Below the pieces are notes generated by a model. It saw only the letters and a program-made list of their open reading frames with translations, made no database searches and was not told the DNA's origin. This document shows positions 1-11,246 of a stretch of DNA of 64,000 nucleotides, one piece after another. A program made the translations under genes and the position numbers. The stretch is from Neopestalotiopsis rosae. Its lineage: Eukaryota; Ascomycota; Sordariomycetes; Amphisphaeriales; Sporocadaceae. The DNA is taken from assembly GCA_023078685.1 (NCBI GenBank), contig JALGAS010000001.1:4402001-4466000 (forward strand), written 5' to 3'. Positions within the stretch are counted from its first letter, which is position 1. Each line of letters begins with the position of its first letter.

Positions 1-1
1 T

Positions 2-862
2 GAGCGACTCGGTCATACACTAAAGGATAATGAACTGAAGGGCAGGAAATCAAAGCCTGGATCTCATGAACCATTACAAGCGTTGGTGGTCTCTATGGAA
101 GATACGCCACACAGCACATTTCTCCCTTACGCCGGCGAGGAGGTCACTGCAGTATCAGAAGTATGCGAACTGATGTCAGTCCGGCCTATCCGACATGATC
201 ATCCTCAGAAGTCGGTCGTGCTATCAAGCCTCAGAGAGTGCGAGATCTTCCACTTTGCCGGTCACACGTACACGGATCGTCAAGACCCCTCGCAGAGCCA
301 CTTGCGTTTGCAGGACTGGACGGAGAGCCCGCTCACGGTAGCCGACATTGTCGCCATGAACCTCCGCGGGCGCCTGCCCTTTCTTGCCTATCTCTCGACC
401 TGCGGCTCAGGTCAAATTGAGGATGCCAAACACCTCGACGAGAGTATGCACCTCACGAGTGCGTTCCAGCTGGCTGGGTTTCGACACGTCATCGGCACCC
501 TCTGGGAGGTGAAGGATTCCGCATGCGTAGACATGGCCAGACTGGTGTACGACGGAATCCTCAGCCGCGGTTTTACCGACGAGGCGGTGTCGTGGGGTCT
601 TCATAACGCGGTGCGCCAGTTGCGGGATCAGTGGCGACAAGCGCTGACGGGAACGGGCGAGCCTGGGACGGGCAGGGGTAAGTCACGACAAGACAAAGCT
701 TCTTTGCCAACAAGGAATGCGGCTCATGGTAGTAGCACTCGGAATAGATTGTACGGGGAAAACGAGCTGAGCAGAGATGCGACCTTGTGTATTGACGAGC
801 CTGATCAGGGAAAAGATTCAGATTCATTGCAATGGGTTGCCTATGTTCATTATGGAGTTTAG
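2..862 (+). CDS. CHAT-domain protein, C-terminal part (5' truncated by window edge)
   Basis: The frame is open from the first bases of the window to a TAG at 860-862, so only the C-terminal ~286 residues are present and the true start lies upstream. The fragment matches the C-terminal half of a CHAT (caspase HetF associated with TPRs) domain. It has a candidate catalytic His in FAGHT, a candidate Cys in YLSTCGSG, then the conserved stretch HLTSAFQLAGFRHVIGTLWEV, and it ends in the typical family tail WVAYVHYGV. Fungal members usually carry TPR repeats before this domain; those would be off-window. The family is caspase-like and its fungal substrates are mostly unknown. A low-complexity insertion (about residues 215-265) precedes the tail and could contain a missed intron (a GTAAGT lies near 678). 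It appears to be the left flank of the metabolite cluster, not a member of it. Confidence 0.85.
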   Translation, partial: ERLGHTLKDNELKGRKSKPGSHEPLQALVVSMEDTPHSTFLPYAGEEVTAVSEVCELMSVRPIRHDHPQKSVVLSSLRECEIFHFAGHTYTDRQDPSQSHLRLQDWTESPLTVADIVAMNLRGRLPFLAYLSTCGSGQIEDAKHLDESMHLTSAFQLAGFRHVIGTLWEVKDSACVDMARLVYDGILSRGFTDEAVSWGLHNAVRQLRDQWRQALTGTGEPGTGRGKSRQDKASLPTRNAAHGSSTRNRLYGENELSRDATLCIDEPDQGKDSDSLQWVAYVHYGV

Positions 863-1461
863 CAATAGAAGCATAGCTGTTCGTGAAATAGTGTGCTCTA
901 AGACTGAGTCGCCCCTGCGAGAGCGATCCTAACTCAATTGCACTCGGGCCAGGGTCGACTGTGGTTGACAGCGAGATATGAAATCACCGGTTGAAGTGGC
1001 ACGTAACTTACCAAACAGGTTGCCTTCACTTAGTCCAACACGGAAGAACCGATGTTTCAGGCTTGGCCTCATTTGCGTCGTTCCCGCCTGGAAACAAAGA
1101 GCTTACGTTCTATTGCAAGAGTTTCCAAGCGGAATCCGGGTCGGAAAGCCTGATAATAGCCATCTCCGACAAGTGAGCGTACCGGAAAGAGTGGGTTTCC
1201 GGGCCGGGCCGCAGGGATCGGCTGCCATGCGAGTATCCCTAGTGTGTATAAGTGGGGCTCTTTGATTGGTATTATGTCGGTTGTCCCTATAACCTTTCAC
1301 TAAGGAAATATCGGTGTTCATTATACCCTGTTGTATGCCTCAAAGATTCGAATCATGTTGATTGTAAACCTATATGATACATATCCCATAAAGATCTTGT
1401 AGCTCTTCAACTTACCCAATCCATTTCACTTCTACCGTTCCATTTGACTAGCATACCAACA
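863..1461. other. Intergenic region / promoter of the PhyH-type dioxygenase gene
   Basis: No coding potential is seen. The region is rich in CGG/CCG triplets between about 1040 and 1225 (for example CCGATGTTTC at 1049-1058 and TCGGAAAG near 1140), which are possible Zn2Cys6 half-sites. A pyrimidine-rich, CT-containing stretch leads up to the start codon at 1462. Confidence 0.5.
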
Positions 1462-2493
1462 ATGTCTGTCACAACTACAGCACCCACTACGACCATACTC
1501 GTTAATGACGGTCGCCTTCGTTTGAGAGGCGATGAAAACTCGTTCGGAGACTGGCGAGATGATTTGGTGAGAGATGGTTACGCAGTGATCAAAGGCGCTA
1601 TTCCGCGCGAACGAGCTGATGACTACGCAAACGAAATGTTCTCGTGGCTCGAAGACTTCAACCTTGGCTTCGACCGCAATGACCTGTCAACAGCCCGAGA
1701 GAAACATTTGCCCATCATCAACGAGAAAGGAATGTGCTGGTGGTACAGCTTGGCGCACGAAGATTTTGTGTGGAGGATGCGGTCTGAGCATGGCGTGGTC
1801 GGTGCCTTCGAAAAGGTCTATGACACGTCTGACCTGATTGTATCCTTCGACGCCTTGAACTTTACGTTTCCGGGCCGAGATGATCTTCCACCAAATAAAC
1901 CCTGGCCACATCAAGATCAGAGTCCCGAGACTCACGGCTTCCGATGCCTCCAGGGCCTCATCAACCTGATGCCAAATGGGCCAGCCGATGGTGGTTTGAT
2001 CGTTTGCAAGGGCGGGCATCTCCTATCGGAACAGTTCCACGAAGAGATGAAGGAAGAGGCGCGTATCAAGGGATTCTTTGAAGAGTGGTATGGGTTCACC
2101 GACGCCGGCATGCAATGGCTGGAGAGTAGAGGTCTCAAGTGGGTCAAGGTCTGTGCGGAACCTGGTGATCTTTTGATCTGGGATTCTCGAACTCCTCACT
2201 ATAACCTGGCTTCGACGACCAAGGCGCCGCGCTTCTGCACCTACGTTTGCTACATGCCAGTGTCGGATGTTACGCAAGAGGATTTGAAGCGGAAAAGGGC
2301 AGCCTTTGAAGACCGTCGAACTACGTCGCATTGGCCAAATGCTCACTTCCTGGGCGCCAAAGACGCCCAAAGAAACGGACAGCCTTGTCCATACAATCGT
2401 CATCGGCCCACCAAAGAGCCCGTTCTGGATGAGCGTGCCTTCCGGCTGACAGGAATTCCGTATATCGAGGACAGTGATGGAAGGAGTGGATAA
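1462..2493 (+). CDS. Phytanoyl-CoA dioxygenase (PhyH)-family Fe(II)/2-oxoglutarate oxygenase
   Basis: Single-exon gene of 343 codons. I chose the ATG at 1462 (context ACAATGT); the in-frame TTG at 1444 is not a plausible start. The protein has the PhyH fold signature: the metal-binding HxD in PWPHQDQS (H150, D152), the conserved GLINLMPNGPADGGLIVCKGGH strand region, and the distal metal His in PHYNLA (H246), followed within about ten residues by an Arg suitable for binding 2-oxoglutarate. All three metal ligands are present, so it should be catalytically competent. PhyH-type enzymes in fungal clusters hydroxylate, desaturate or rearrange terpenoid and alkaloid scaffolds. Here it sits next to the regulator gene and would act as a soluble late-stage oxidase on the diterpenoid; that role is inferred from position. 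Length is normal for the family (about 300-350 residues). Confidence 0.9.
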   Translation: MSVTTTAPTTTILVNDGRLRLRGDENSFGDWRDDLVRDGYAVIKGAIPRERADDYANEMFSWLEDFNLGFDRNDLSTAREKHLPIINEKGMCWWYSLAHEDFVWRMRSEHGVVGAFEKVYDTSDLIVSFDALNFTFPGRDDLPPNKPWPHQDQSPETHGFRCLQGLINLMPNGPADGGLIVCKGGHLLSEQFHEEMKEEARIKGFFEEWYGFTDAGMQWLESRGLKWVKVCAEPGDLLIWDSRTPHYNLASTTKAPRFCTYVCYMPVSDVTQEDLKRKRAAFEDRRTTSHWPNAHFLGAKDAQRNGQPCPYNRHRPTKEPVLDERAFRLTGIPYIEDSDGRSG

Positions 2494-3013
2494 GACGCAA
2501 ACTGCCGGATATGTAGGAAGCTGTGGAAACTGCGGTTAATTACGTGAACTGAACTGATGGGCATTCAATGATTTCTATGTGGCAGATATATGTCAAGTCT
2601 TTCGTTCAATATGATGTTATTGTTGGTATATGATGTGTCCATACACGGATTTCTTGTTTTATTAGCTCAGGTAAAATGGAAGCCTTGAGGCGGTCGCCTT
2701 TTAAAGAAATCACACTTCGTAGAACCAGAGCTTACTGTAGTGGTAGACTCAGTGAGCCATGATCCCCCATAGTTAGGTGCTCCGCATCCCCAGACACTCC
2801 CCCACATTCTCTCCACATCTCCCCGATATCTCGCCCACATCCAGCCCGTACGCTTCGATGTATTTCCTAATATTGGAAGAAGGATTTCTTTGAGAAAGGC
2901 AGATCTTGAATAGATATCAGTATTCGGTCCCGAGGCCCAAGTATGAACTGATATAGCGAAAGACTCATATTTTCTATGATGATACAAGAAATACCATCGT
3001 CCGAGTTCAAAGG
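2494..3013. other. Intergenic region upstream of the Zn2Cys6 regulator
   Basis: 520 bp between two plus-strand genes. It holds the 3' end of the dioxygenase transcript and the promoter of the regulator. A 130-codon minus-strand open frame here overlaps the regulator's start and has no recognisable domain. No other feature is seen. Confidence 0.4.
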
Positions 3014-5431
3014 ATGCTTTCCGCCCAAAATTCAGCTGGTGCTTTAAGACTTCGCACAAGGTGTAGTCGTCTGGCTGTCGCTTTTAATCGCTGCCGTGAG
3101 GCCAAAGGCCGCTGCGATGTGAAGCGTGACGCATGCACACGTTGCCAGCAAAAGGGCTACGAGTGTATCACAACCGACCCAAGGACAGGAGTCGAAACAG
3201 CACGACGGATGACAAGGTCAGGGCTACATCAGCATATCAATGGCATTGATCTGTTGAGAGCACGCTGGTCCTCCCACCTGAGCTCCACGGGCACGCCGGA
3301 TCTAATCTCTCAACCCAAGGACCCAGGCTTTGGCTCAAATAATGATACATCCATTCAATCGACACCAGGGAAATCTCATTTACCAATAAGTGTCACTGGA
3401 ATTGCTACAGAGAACGATCAGATCGAAACATCCCATTCGATTGGACTTCTTCCCCCCTGCGACCGAAGCTCTACTATCCCATCTAACGTCAGCAACAACG
3501 ACCTCGATGTGGTGGATAAAGCTGCATCGGAAACCTCGACAATCCACAATGTCGACAATGAAACCCGATTTGTGGCTCTGGGATTTACAAACATGCAAGT
3601 CCTGGCAGCTTCGTGGATCGACCGTTATTTTACTCATGCAGGACAACCATTCCGAATCTCCAGCTGCTTCAAATACGGAATGAGGTATGCAGTGGAAGGT
3701 GGCAAGGATGATAAACACCAAGCTCCTCAGCGACAAGATTCTGAAACGAGTTCATTTTATGCACAAGCTTTCTACAAGCACATTTACCCTATATTTCCTG
3801 TGATTGACCAAAATTGGATCGCCTTGCCCGAGGTCCCAAGTACCGAAGACCTACGCGTCGTCCGCCTGTGTATATACAGCCTTGGTGCTGACACCGTCGC
3901 AAATGGAATCACGACAATTGGCACCAGCTTCCTCTATGAAGCTTATGCCGCTGTTACAGATCTTCTCAATTCTCCATATTTATCTTCCGTTCAGGCCCTG
4001 TTCCTCATGTCTTTGGCCTTTCGAAGTCGCGCCAAAGACGGCCAAGCGTCCCTTACACTTGCACTCGCTATCAAGATGGCTCAAGCTTTGGGGCTCCATC
4101 GCAACAAACCGCCTTCTCCCTCTGAAGGCAAGACCACAAGCACAGAGTCTTCAAATGCGCAATCAATTTTGCACTCAAGGATCTGGTGGTCTCTGTACTG
4201 CCTGGACATTATTTGCGCAATGGAGTCCGGTATCCCACGTCTGATCAATGACGCGGACTGCAACCAACCGGTGCTGGGAATGGCACATTGCCTCGAGCAT
4301 CAAACACAGGATCTTTACTATTTTCACGCTCTATTTGACCTGTGCAAAGTTGTCTCGAGCCTGGAAGTGTTACGTTTTGACGTTTCGGGAGTTGAATCGG
4401 ATAAGCGAAAGCACATATTATTGAAAATGGCTCGGAGCCACTTCAGCTTACAGCAATGGTTACAAGATCTCCCGATGGACGTCAAGCAAGTTTCAATCCT
4501 CTGCCCTCCAATAGAAAAAGGCCTGACTTATCCATCTAGATCCGGAGTATCCAACTGTATCACCAACGAAACTTCTTCCAAAGCATTTCTAATGTCATTT
4601 TATCATCAATGGTATGTTTTCGTACCCCGTATGAGACCGTACGATATATTCAATCACGACAACAGCAATATCATTGCTCATCGTGCAGCGATTACCATCA
4701 CAGACAAGACTTATCAACACGTTGTGGCTTCTTGTGCACCGAATAATTCGAGGGAGTCTCAGCAGCTGCTCTCTATTCGCTCCCAGTGGTATGAGTCAGC
4801 TGCAGAGTTGATCAAGATCTTCACCTTAGTCATAGAGAATGGCTTGAAAGTCCGACTCTTGCCAATATCACAGCTATCATATGCTATCGTAGTGCTTACG
4901 ATTTGGATTCTGAAATGCCCTATGTCAAGTTTGCAGTCGGTAGACATGGCTGTAAGCTTTTGACAGTTTCTTACTTATTGCATTCGTTTCTGATGAATTC
5001 TAGTTACTAGAAGTTGCCTGTAAACATGCTCATCATCTTTACAAAAAAGTTGGTCAGAACGAATTGTTTGCATTGGGTAAGTTTTGACGTCAACACTGAA
5101 AGGATGCGAGCCTCTAAGCGCCCATAATGCAGGGTGGTTAAAATGGCATTCTACCATTCGAGACTTTTTAGCAATTCAATCAGCTAAGACCCCGGACCGT
5201 AATTTGCTTCACCTGGCTAGAAACGACAACACCCACTCCATAGAGACATCCACAATCACAAATGATGCCCATACTTCCATCGATCCTCAAATCGGCGAAG
5301 GACTGACTGTGGATGCCGATGCCAATTTTGTCAACGAATCATCTGAGTTAGATATTTGGGGGCTTGATTTCATCCAGGATCTACAAGTCGATTGGGACAC
5401 ACAAGATATGCCACTTTTTGCACAAACATGA
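3014..5431 (+). CDS. Zn2Cys6 fungal transcription factor with Fungal_trans domain (likely cluster regulator)
   Basis: Three exons: 3014-4951, 5004-5076 and 5133-5431. The introns are 52 and 56 bp (GTAAGC...TAG, GTAAGT...CAG) and the model closes in frame at 769 residues. The N-terminus carries a Gal4-type zinc cluster with spacing C27-x6-C34-x6-C41-x2-C44-x6-C51. The expected first ligand, three residues before C27, is Phe24 instead of Cys, so only five of six ligands are present. The middle region contains the Fungal_trans homology domain (for example LALAIKMAQALGLHRN and SRIWWSLYCLDIICAMESG). Proteins of this type are nuclear DNA-binding activators that recognise CGG half-sites. Its position inside the metabolite block suggests pathway control. 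Splicing of exons 2-3 restores a typical acidic C-terminus. No AG acceptor near the zinc cluster would splice in a different first ligand. Confidence 0.88.
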
Positions 5432-6000
5432 AGCTACGGGTGAATAGGTTTGGTCGCGGCTTTTAGGCCAGCATCATTGGCATTGACGAGATGGCTTTTC
5501 AATTGCCGGACTAGTGAATTAGAACTGAAATTCAAATGCATAAAAACGTTGCAAGGGATTTTGATATGAACAGTATCCAAAGTAATGAGCACAATTGAAG
5601 ATGGTCTACTTCTGATGAAATAATATGTAAACAAACAGACTTGATAACCTTTTCGTGTGTCACCCAAAAGGTGCCACAGTGCACCAGCCACAGGTGGCGC
5701 TTCAGATTTGCCGGATACGTTACATACCAATCATGAATCATTCCATACATGGTAGACTGCGAAGCTACATGATAGCTAATCAAAGCTATCTCGAATCGTG
5801 CACTCTTGAATCGTTATAAATAAATAGACTTGACCCTTCGCTGAGTCCAGTGTTTCAATATACTTTTTCATTCGATACTTGATCGGAAACTTCTCTTGCT
5901 TAGACATCAGACATAAGCTTCAGGTTATTTCGAGATGAATTTTCGCCACTAGTCTATCGTTAGTCTTATGTAATGGGTCATACTTTGAAAAAGAAAAGTT
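5432..6000. other. Convergent 3' intergenic region
   Basis: 569 bp between the 3' ends of the regulator (+) and an MFS gene (-). It is AT-rich with no supported coding frame; it presumably holds both 3' UTRs and polyadenylation signals. Confidence 0.4.
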
Positions 6001-8091
6001 TTAACTTATCTTTGGATTAAGGTAGTAGACTGGAATTCCCAGCAGGAACAAAGTTCCGAATATTGCCGTAAGCTGAAGTCGTTATCAGGTTAGAAACTCT
6101 ATAATTCGTTTGTTTGAGGCCAATACGTACCATGCCGTATCCCCATAGGTAGCCATGGAGGTTGATCATTAGCTGGATGCTATTTGCAACGGCGAAGCCG
6201 ACTATGTTTTTCACTCCTACCACCATCACTAGTGCTGGACCTGGATGTCTTGGCCAAGCTTCTGTGGCAAAGGTAGAGAGAGTGGCGGAGACTGTGATGA
6301 ACGAGAATTGGAAAAAAGTCCACCCTGAGTTGGTGTCAGCTGGATCGATGTAAGATTAATGGCGACTATGCTCACCCATGTATGGAGCAAACCAATGAAA
6401 CTTTGACGGCGTCTCAGCGGCAGCTGCATATAGCATCGTGCCAAGGATTCCGACCATGCCAGGTAAGATAAGCAGCACTAAGCGATGTTCTGGCTTGTGC
6501 GTTCCACCGCATCGTTTTGCTAGGTACATGTCTACTTTTGTGCTCAGCCATCCGGAATATAGGACTGCGACACATGTTACGATAGGAGATCCGACCTTTG
6601 ATTTTCTCATTGTTAATACAAACACACCTTCCCAAGAGTGGTTCACTGACGTTTAGTAATCCTACTGAGTACTCGGGCCATCCATCAAGGTTATGGAATA
6701 CTGTATCCTGCGTCAAAGACAAGGCTATCGACAGTCCTGGATGGGCGCCAACATTAGTCTTGAGAGTAGACATCATATTGGTGTTTACGTACCCAATGTT
6801 ATAGAGAAAACAAAGATGCAGTATAGTATTGCCGGCGAGGTCAAACATTGAGCCATGTGGACATAGGACATGACTACCACCTTCCCACCCTTAGGTAAGA
6901 CACCGGGCCAAATTTTCAGCATCTGAAGGTAAGACTTTGGTGGTTCAATCTCTTCTGACTGGGATGGCGGGGGCTGATGCTTCTGGTCATTTTCTGCTTC
7001 CTGTTCATCCAAGACACGAGTGACGCCAAATGCGTCAGTAACAATAATTTGTCCCACCAGCGACGTTGGTGGACGACTGAATCTGGTTTCGAACCCGAAC
7101 AAGGTGGCAAATATGGCGCCTAATCCGGCCACTATACTGAAGAGACCGTAATACCAGCTTTCATCTAAACGTCAGCAGAAGTGCCAAAGTAAGAGTTGAC
7201 TGCAAGGGATCAAACACACCGCCAACCAGCCGCTGCAACAACATAGGTCACTGCGATGTTAAGCACGCTGGAGAAGCAAACCTGGCAGCCCCAATATACG
7301 GCGTAGACCATGGGTCGCTGATGTATAAATGTAACTTCGGCTAGCATGAGTGGGAGTAACGATCCTGTCGCCCCTGCGGCCAATCCTTGGACGACTCTAG
7401 CTGCGAGATGGCTTTCGAGTGACTGGGTAAAGGCTGCACCAATGGAGGCTGCAGTCAATGCCACTGCGCACGTGATAAATATTGGCCTGCGCCCCACCCA
7501 TAATGCGGCTGGTAAGATCAGAAAATTCCCTGAATGTGAGGGTCTATGAGCATATCTCCAAATTAATGGCACAAGAAAGCGAAGTCTTTTCGTAACGATG
7601 AAGAAAGATGATTACGGTCGAGCGGAAAGGAAAGAGGAGACGAACCGAGGCCAACAGAGAGGGATGGTGCGGTGACCAGATACAGAATCTCTGTACTGCT
7701 GTGCCCAGCAGGAATATACTCCTCGAAGAAGGCATTGAGTATCATTCCTATGCTGCCCACCAAAGCCAGGGACATGACAGCTGGGGCATGAACAGTGAGC
7801 TTACGAATTTTTATTATTGAACACGACACTCGAGATCATCTTACAAAACCAACAGCAACTACCGATGCAAGCTATCTTCCACCATGTTCGAAAGTTGAGA
7901 GGGTCGTTTGGCGATTGAGATGGTATCGGGATTCGCCGAATTCGGCCTTGGTCATCCAAGAGTTTCGCATCTCCAGTGATAATTGCAGAGGTATGGGACT
8001 TTGGAGCAGATTGATTCGTATCTTCGACTTCCTGGACAGTTGGATCAGCTACAAGGGTGGCCGATTCTGCTTTCAGAATGTCTCGAGACAT
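6001..8091 (-). CDS. MFS transporter, 12-TM drug:H+ antiporter type (probable metabolite exporter)
   Basis: I reconstructed eight exons on the minus strand: 8091-7845, 7780-7646, 7529-7220, 7157-6793, 6736-6651, 6595-6376, 6324-6131 and 6072-6001. They total 1629 nt and close in frame at 542 residues. The N-terminus is a long soluble tail ending in IPIPSQSPNDPLNF, typical of fungal DHA1-like carriers. The first membrane half contains the A-type motif GNFLILPAALWVGRRPIF and GWRWYYGLFSIVAGLGAIFA. A charged central loop of about 70 residues (EQEAENDQKHQ...) follows, then the second membrane half, ending LFLLGIPVYYL. It is a plasma-membrane or vacuolar permease; the substrate cannot be read from sequence. 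It is divergently paired with the FAD monooxygenase over a 708-bp shared promoter, which supports co-expression. One donor (GTTCGT, exon 2) is weak, but the spliced protein aligns well through it. Confidence 0.82.
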
Positions 8092-8799
8092 TTTGTGTGT
8101 ACAGTTTTCTTCTCGCGTATGAGGGTCTCAGTCTGATCAAGGGAGTAAGATCTATACAAGGAGCAGTTCACTTCCTTCCTGCAGACAAAACTCATATATC
8201 TAGTCTATGGAAAGACAAACGTGTATTCGATAGGGCAATGTTCTTCTGCGGAAAGATGTCTGTAGAGCCAGAAGCTACGGCACTTGAGGTGGAGAGATCA
8301 AGGGGTCAATCCCCAGTTTCTTCGGAAGCGGTGGAGATCCGGGGTAAAGTTAGAGGTCAGGGTCATTGCTCCTCTCTGCACAACACGCATTATACATACC
8401 TACATACCTATTGAATCCGTTATAATCACCGGGAATCTAATACTTGATCTGCAGGGTTCGGATCGTATCCGTCCCGTTTCCGACTCTTTGTATGTGGGGC
8501 AATTCCGATGTTAGTGCACTCTTTCCAATCGGAATCAACTATATGGATTTTGATCACCATGAAGTTGCCCGATTTTAAGGCTCCCTACCACTAATGTGAC
8601 AAAACTTGCCTTTACCATCGCTGGCCGAAAGTCATGGGTGAAGATAATAGCCCAAACCTACTGATATATGACAAAATTTGGGCCCCAGCGACTGCCATAT
8701 TTTCCTTTTCCTTTTTTCTTGAATAATCTATCACAAAGTTTGCTTGAAACCAACCTTTGCATCTACTCATTTTCACTCAGCACTCAGCAGCAATCACGT
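8092..8799. promoter_or_regulatory. Bidirectional promoter between MFS (-) and FAD monooxygenase (+)
   Basis: 708 bp of non-coding sequence serving two divergent start codons (8091 minus, 8800 plus). It holds an 8-bp inverted repeat, ATTCCGAT at 8502-8509 and ATCGGAAT at 8528-8535, separated by 18 bp. It also has TTTCCGA near 8478 and a pyrimidine-rich tract (about 8698-8725) just before the monooxygenase. Paired CCG/CGG triplets are the usual recognition geometry of Zn2Cys6 dimers, so this is the best candidate operator in the window. Binding itself is inferred. Confidence 0.5.
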
Positions 8800-10888
8800 A
8801 TGATGGCAGATCAAGATTTCAAAGTGATCATTGTCGGCGGTGGAATTGCTGGTATAGCCGCGGTGAGCAGCATTTTAATGATGTGTGATTAATTCTCAGA
8901 CCATTTTCCCCTAACCGCTTGTCGAGCACATCCAGGCAGTAGCGCTGCGGTCCAAAAACAGGACAATTACTGTTTACGAGCAATCTTCTCAGCTGCGTGA
9001 AATTGGTGCCGGTATCTCGTGAGTTCCTCCGATAATTAATGTTGGGACATGAGTAACTCAATTTCGCAATAGATTACAGCCAAACGCTTCCAGGTATATC
9101 TACGCTAAAGCGTGACTTTAACTCATTAATCAAATCATCACTAATCTAACGTGTTTCATCTATAGGATTGTGGACGAGCGATGGGGTCTCCAGTCCATCC
9201 TTGGGAAGTACGTTTCGCCAATGGAGGTCTTGGGACATCAATGGCGCTCAGCTAACATGCGTCTCATAGGAACTCATCACTTGATAAGGGTGTAGGTTCA
9301 CGTGATTTATACAAACAACAGCTTTGTTCTTTTTCTTTTATCTAAAAAAAAAAAAAAGCTTATCCAGACACAGTTTCGCATTTACCAATCCGACGGGACA
9401 CTTGCCAAGGAAATTTTCATGAGCGACTTCGCGGAATGGGGTGTGAGTTTCGCACACTTGTCATTTTAGTCGAAAACACTGACAGTGAAATCAGGATCGT
9501 GTAGTATATCACCGGTAAATCCGAGGCTTTCTCAAAAACCCTTGCTGCTGTTCAAAGGACTGAAAAAGGAGCGCGTTCAGGAAAGATCTCCACGACGGTC
9601 TCATCGAAGCTGCCGTCGACCCTTGTCGCAAAGGCCAACCAGTCACCATTTTGACCTCGAAACGAGTCGTTTCCTGCGACCCGGAAATGGGCATTGTCAC
9701 GTTCGCGGACGGAACAACTGCTGCGGGTCACCTGGTTATTGCAGCTGATGGCATGTAAGCTTACTAATACCCTCGCATTCTACAGAGTGCATTTTATCTA
9801 ATAAGAAGCAGTAAAAGCCGTGTTCGGGCCAATATTCTTGGAAAGAACCAAACAGCTATTCCGACTGGATTTTCTGGTTTGTCCTCTTGCCATTTGTTGG
9901 AAAGATAGGTGCTCATCATACTTCCAGCCTACCGATTCATGGTATGATTACGTGGCACCCTTGGTTCTCACTTGATCTTGTGTTAATTATTTGATGAATT
10001 AGATCCCGATGGAGAAGCTCGAAGCTGTTAAAGAGTTCACTGAGCATATAAACCCCCGGGAGAACTTTACTACCATGGTCATGTGTCATGATCGGCGTCT
10101 GGTCATGGGCCCTGTAAGAAACGGAGAGTCATACTCTGTTGTGGCTCTACTTCCCGATGGTAGAAGAGCCTCAATCTTCCGCAACAAGACTTTGGCTTAC
10201 TTCAATTAGAGAACCTTTCCGAGGATGCTTCCGAAACGAGTTGGACTTCTCAGGGAAGTTTGGCAAAGTTTCTGGAAAGTTTCTCAATTTTACCTAAATG
10301 GCTACTCAGTGCATTCCAGTAAGTCAATTTGGGTAAACGAAATTGATAGTATGCTGATACTTAGGCATGCTTCAGAGGAATCAATTCGTTGGGTCTCTGG
10401 CAATTGCGGGATCTAGATCCATTGGATACATGGTACAAGGGAAGAACAATTATGATTGGCGATGCGGCCCATGCCATGTTGCCAACTCAAGGGCAAGGAG
10501 CAAGTCAAGCAGTAGAGGACGCTGTAAGTTTCAACATGCATTCTACCGGGCAGACTGGACATGATAGGCTTACGAACAGTACCAGGAAGCACTAGGGTCT
10601 TTCTTTGACGATATACAAAACTTTGGCAACTCGGAAGTGAATCATTGCCTATCTCAAGTCTTCAAATCACGCTACAAGCGCGCCACACTCATTCAACAAT
10701 ACTCACGGCAACAAGCGCGGCCTGCAACGGAGAAAGACAGTCTCACGATTCACATGTGAGTAATATTATCGAGCTCTGACTGGGTAGTGTATATGCTAAA
10801 AAGTAGATCTCGTAGGAAGCCTGAGGAGTTTGCAGTATATAATTATTCATACGAGCGTGCTAAGGACTGGCTTAAAAATTCGGAGTAA
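8800..10888 (+). CDS. FAD-dependent monooxygenase (salicylate-hydroxylase/PHBH type), 15 exons
   Basis: I traced 15 exons: 8800-8862, 8936-9018, 9073-9093, 9166-9207, 9270-9291, 9368-9442, 9495-9514, 9581-9754, 9812-9876, 9928-9941, 10003-10159, 10210-10318, 10376-10523, 10580-10755 and 10816-10888. They sum to 1242 nt and give a clean 413-residue protein. It has the three hallmarks of group A flavin monooxygenases: the N-terminal FAD GxGxxG motif ([17 protein letters not shown]), the DG motif (VIAADGIKSRVR) and the GD motif ([24 protein letters not shown]). Such soluble NAD(P)H enzymes hydroxylate or epoxidise; in terpenoid pathways they often epoxidise alkenes. It shares a promoter with the exporter gene. 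The very short exons (14-22 nt) are unusual, and automated prediction would probably fragment this gene. Confidence 0.88.
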
Positions 10889-11246
10889 GGCCCAATTCCA
10901 TCTAAGACCTTCACGATCTAGATTTATGTCGTCATTTCATAACGCTTAGAGGCTGATATGTCAGCTTGTGAGATCCCCATGGTTGATGATGCATATCCCC
11001 TTGGAGCTATCCAAAAGGCGTCTGGTTTCTAAGCCTGTAGGTGGGTACTACGTATCCGTCCAGGCATATATATAGGTCGTGTATAGGCACTCCACCAAAA
11101 CGCTTGGCTTTACGTATATTATTCCATAGTCTTAGTCGATACTGCTGTTTTTGGCTAGGCCGTGGTCCATCGCCACACCAAATCTAGTATGTATATAGGT
11201 CGATTGGACGAGCATCATAGCGTTGATGGCATGTATCAACCTTTCT
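10889..11246. other. Convergent intergenic region between FAD monooxygenase and P450-A
   Basis: 358 bp between two facing 3' ends. No coding frame or repeat is seen. Confidence 0.4.

Noticed and set aside
2667..3059. 130-codon minus-strand open frame
   Set aside because: It overlaps the start of the Zn2Cys6 gene, has no domain and lies in a promoter.
8800..10888. FAD monooxygenase as a pseudogene
   Set aside because: It first looked broken by many stops, but every interruption is removed by a GT-AG intron, and the total is 414 in-frame codons with all flavin motifs.
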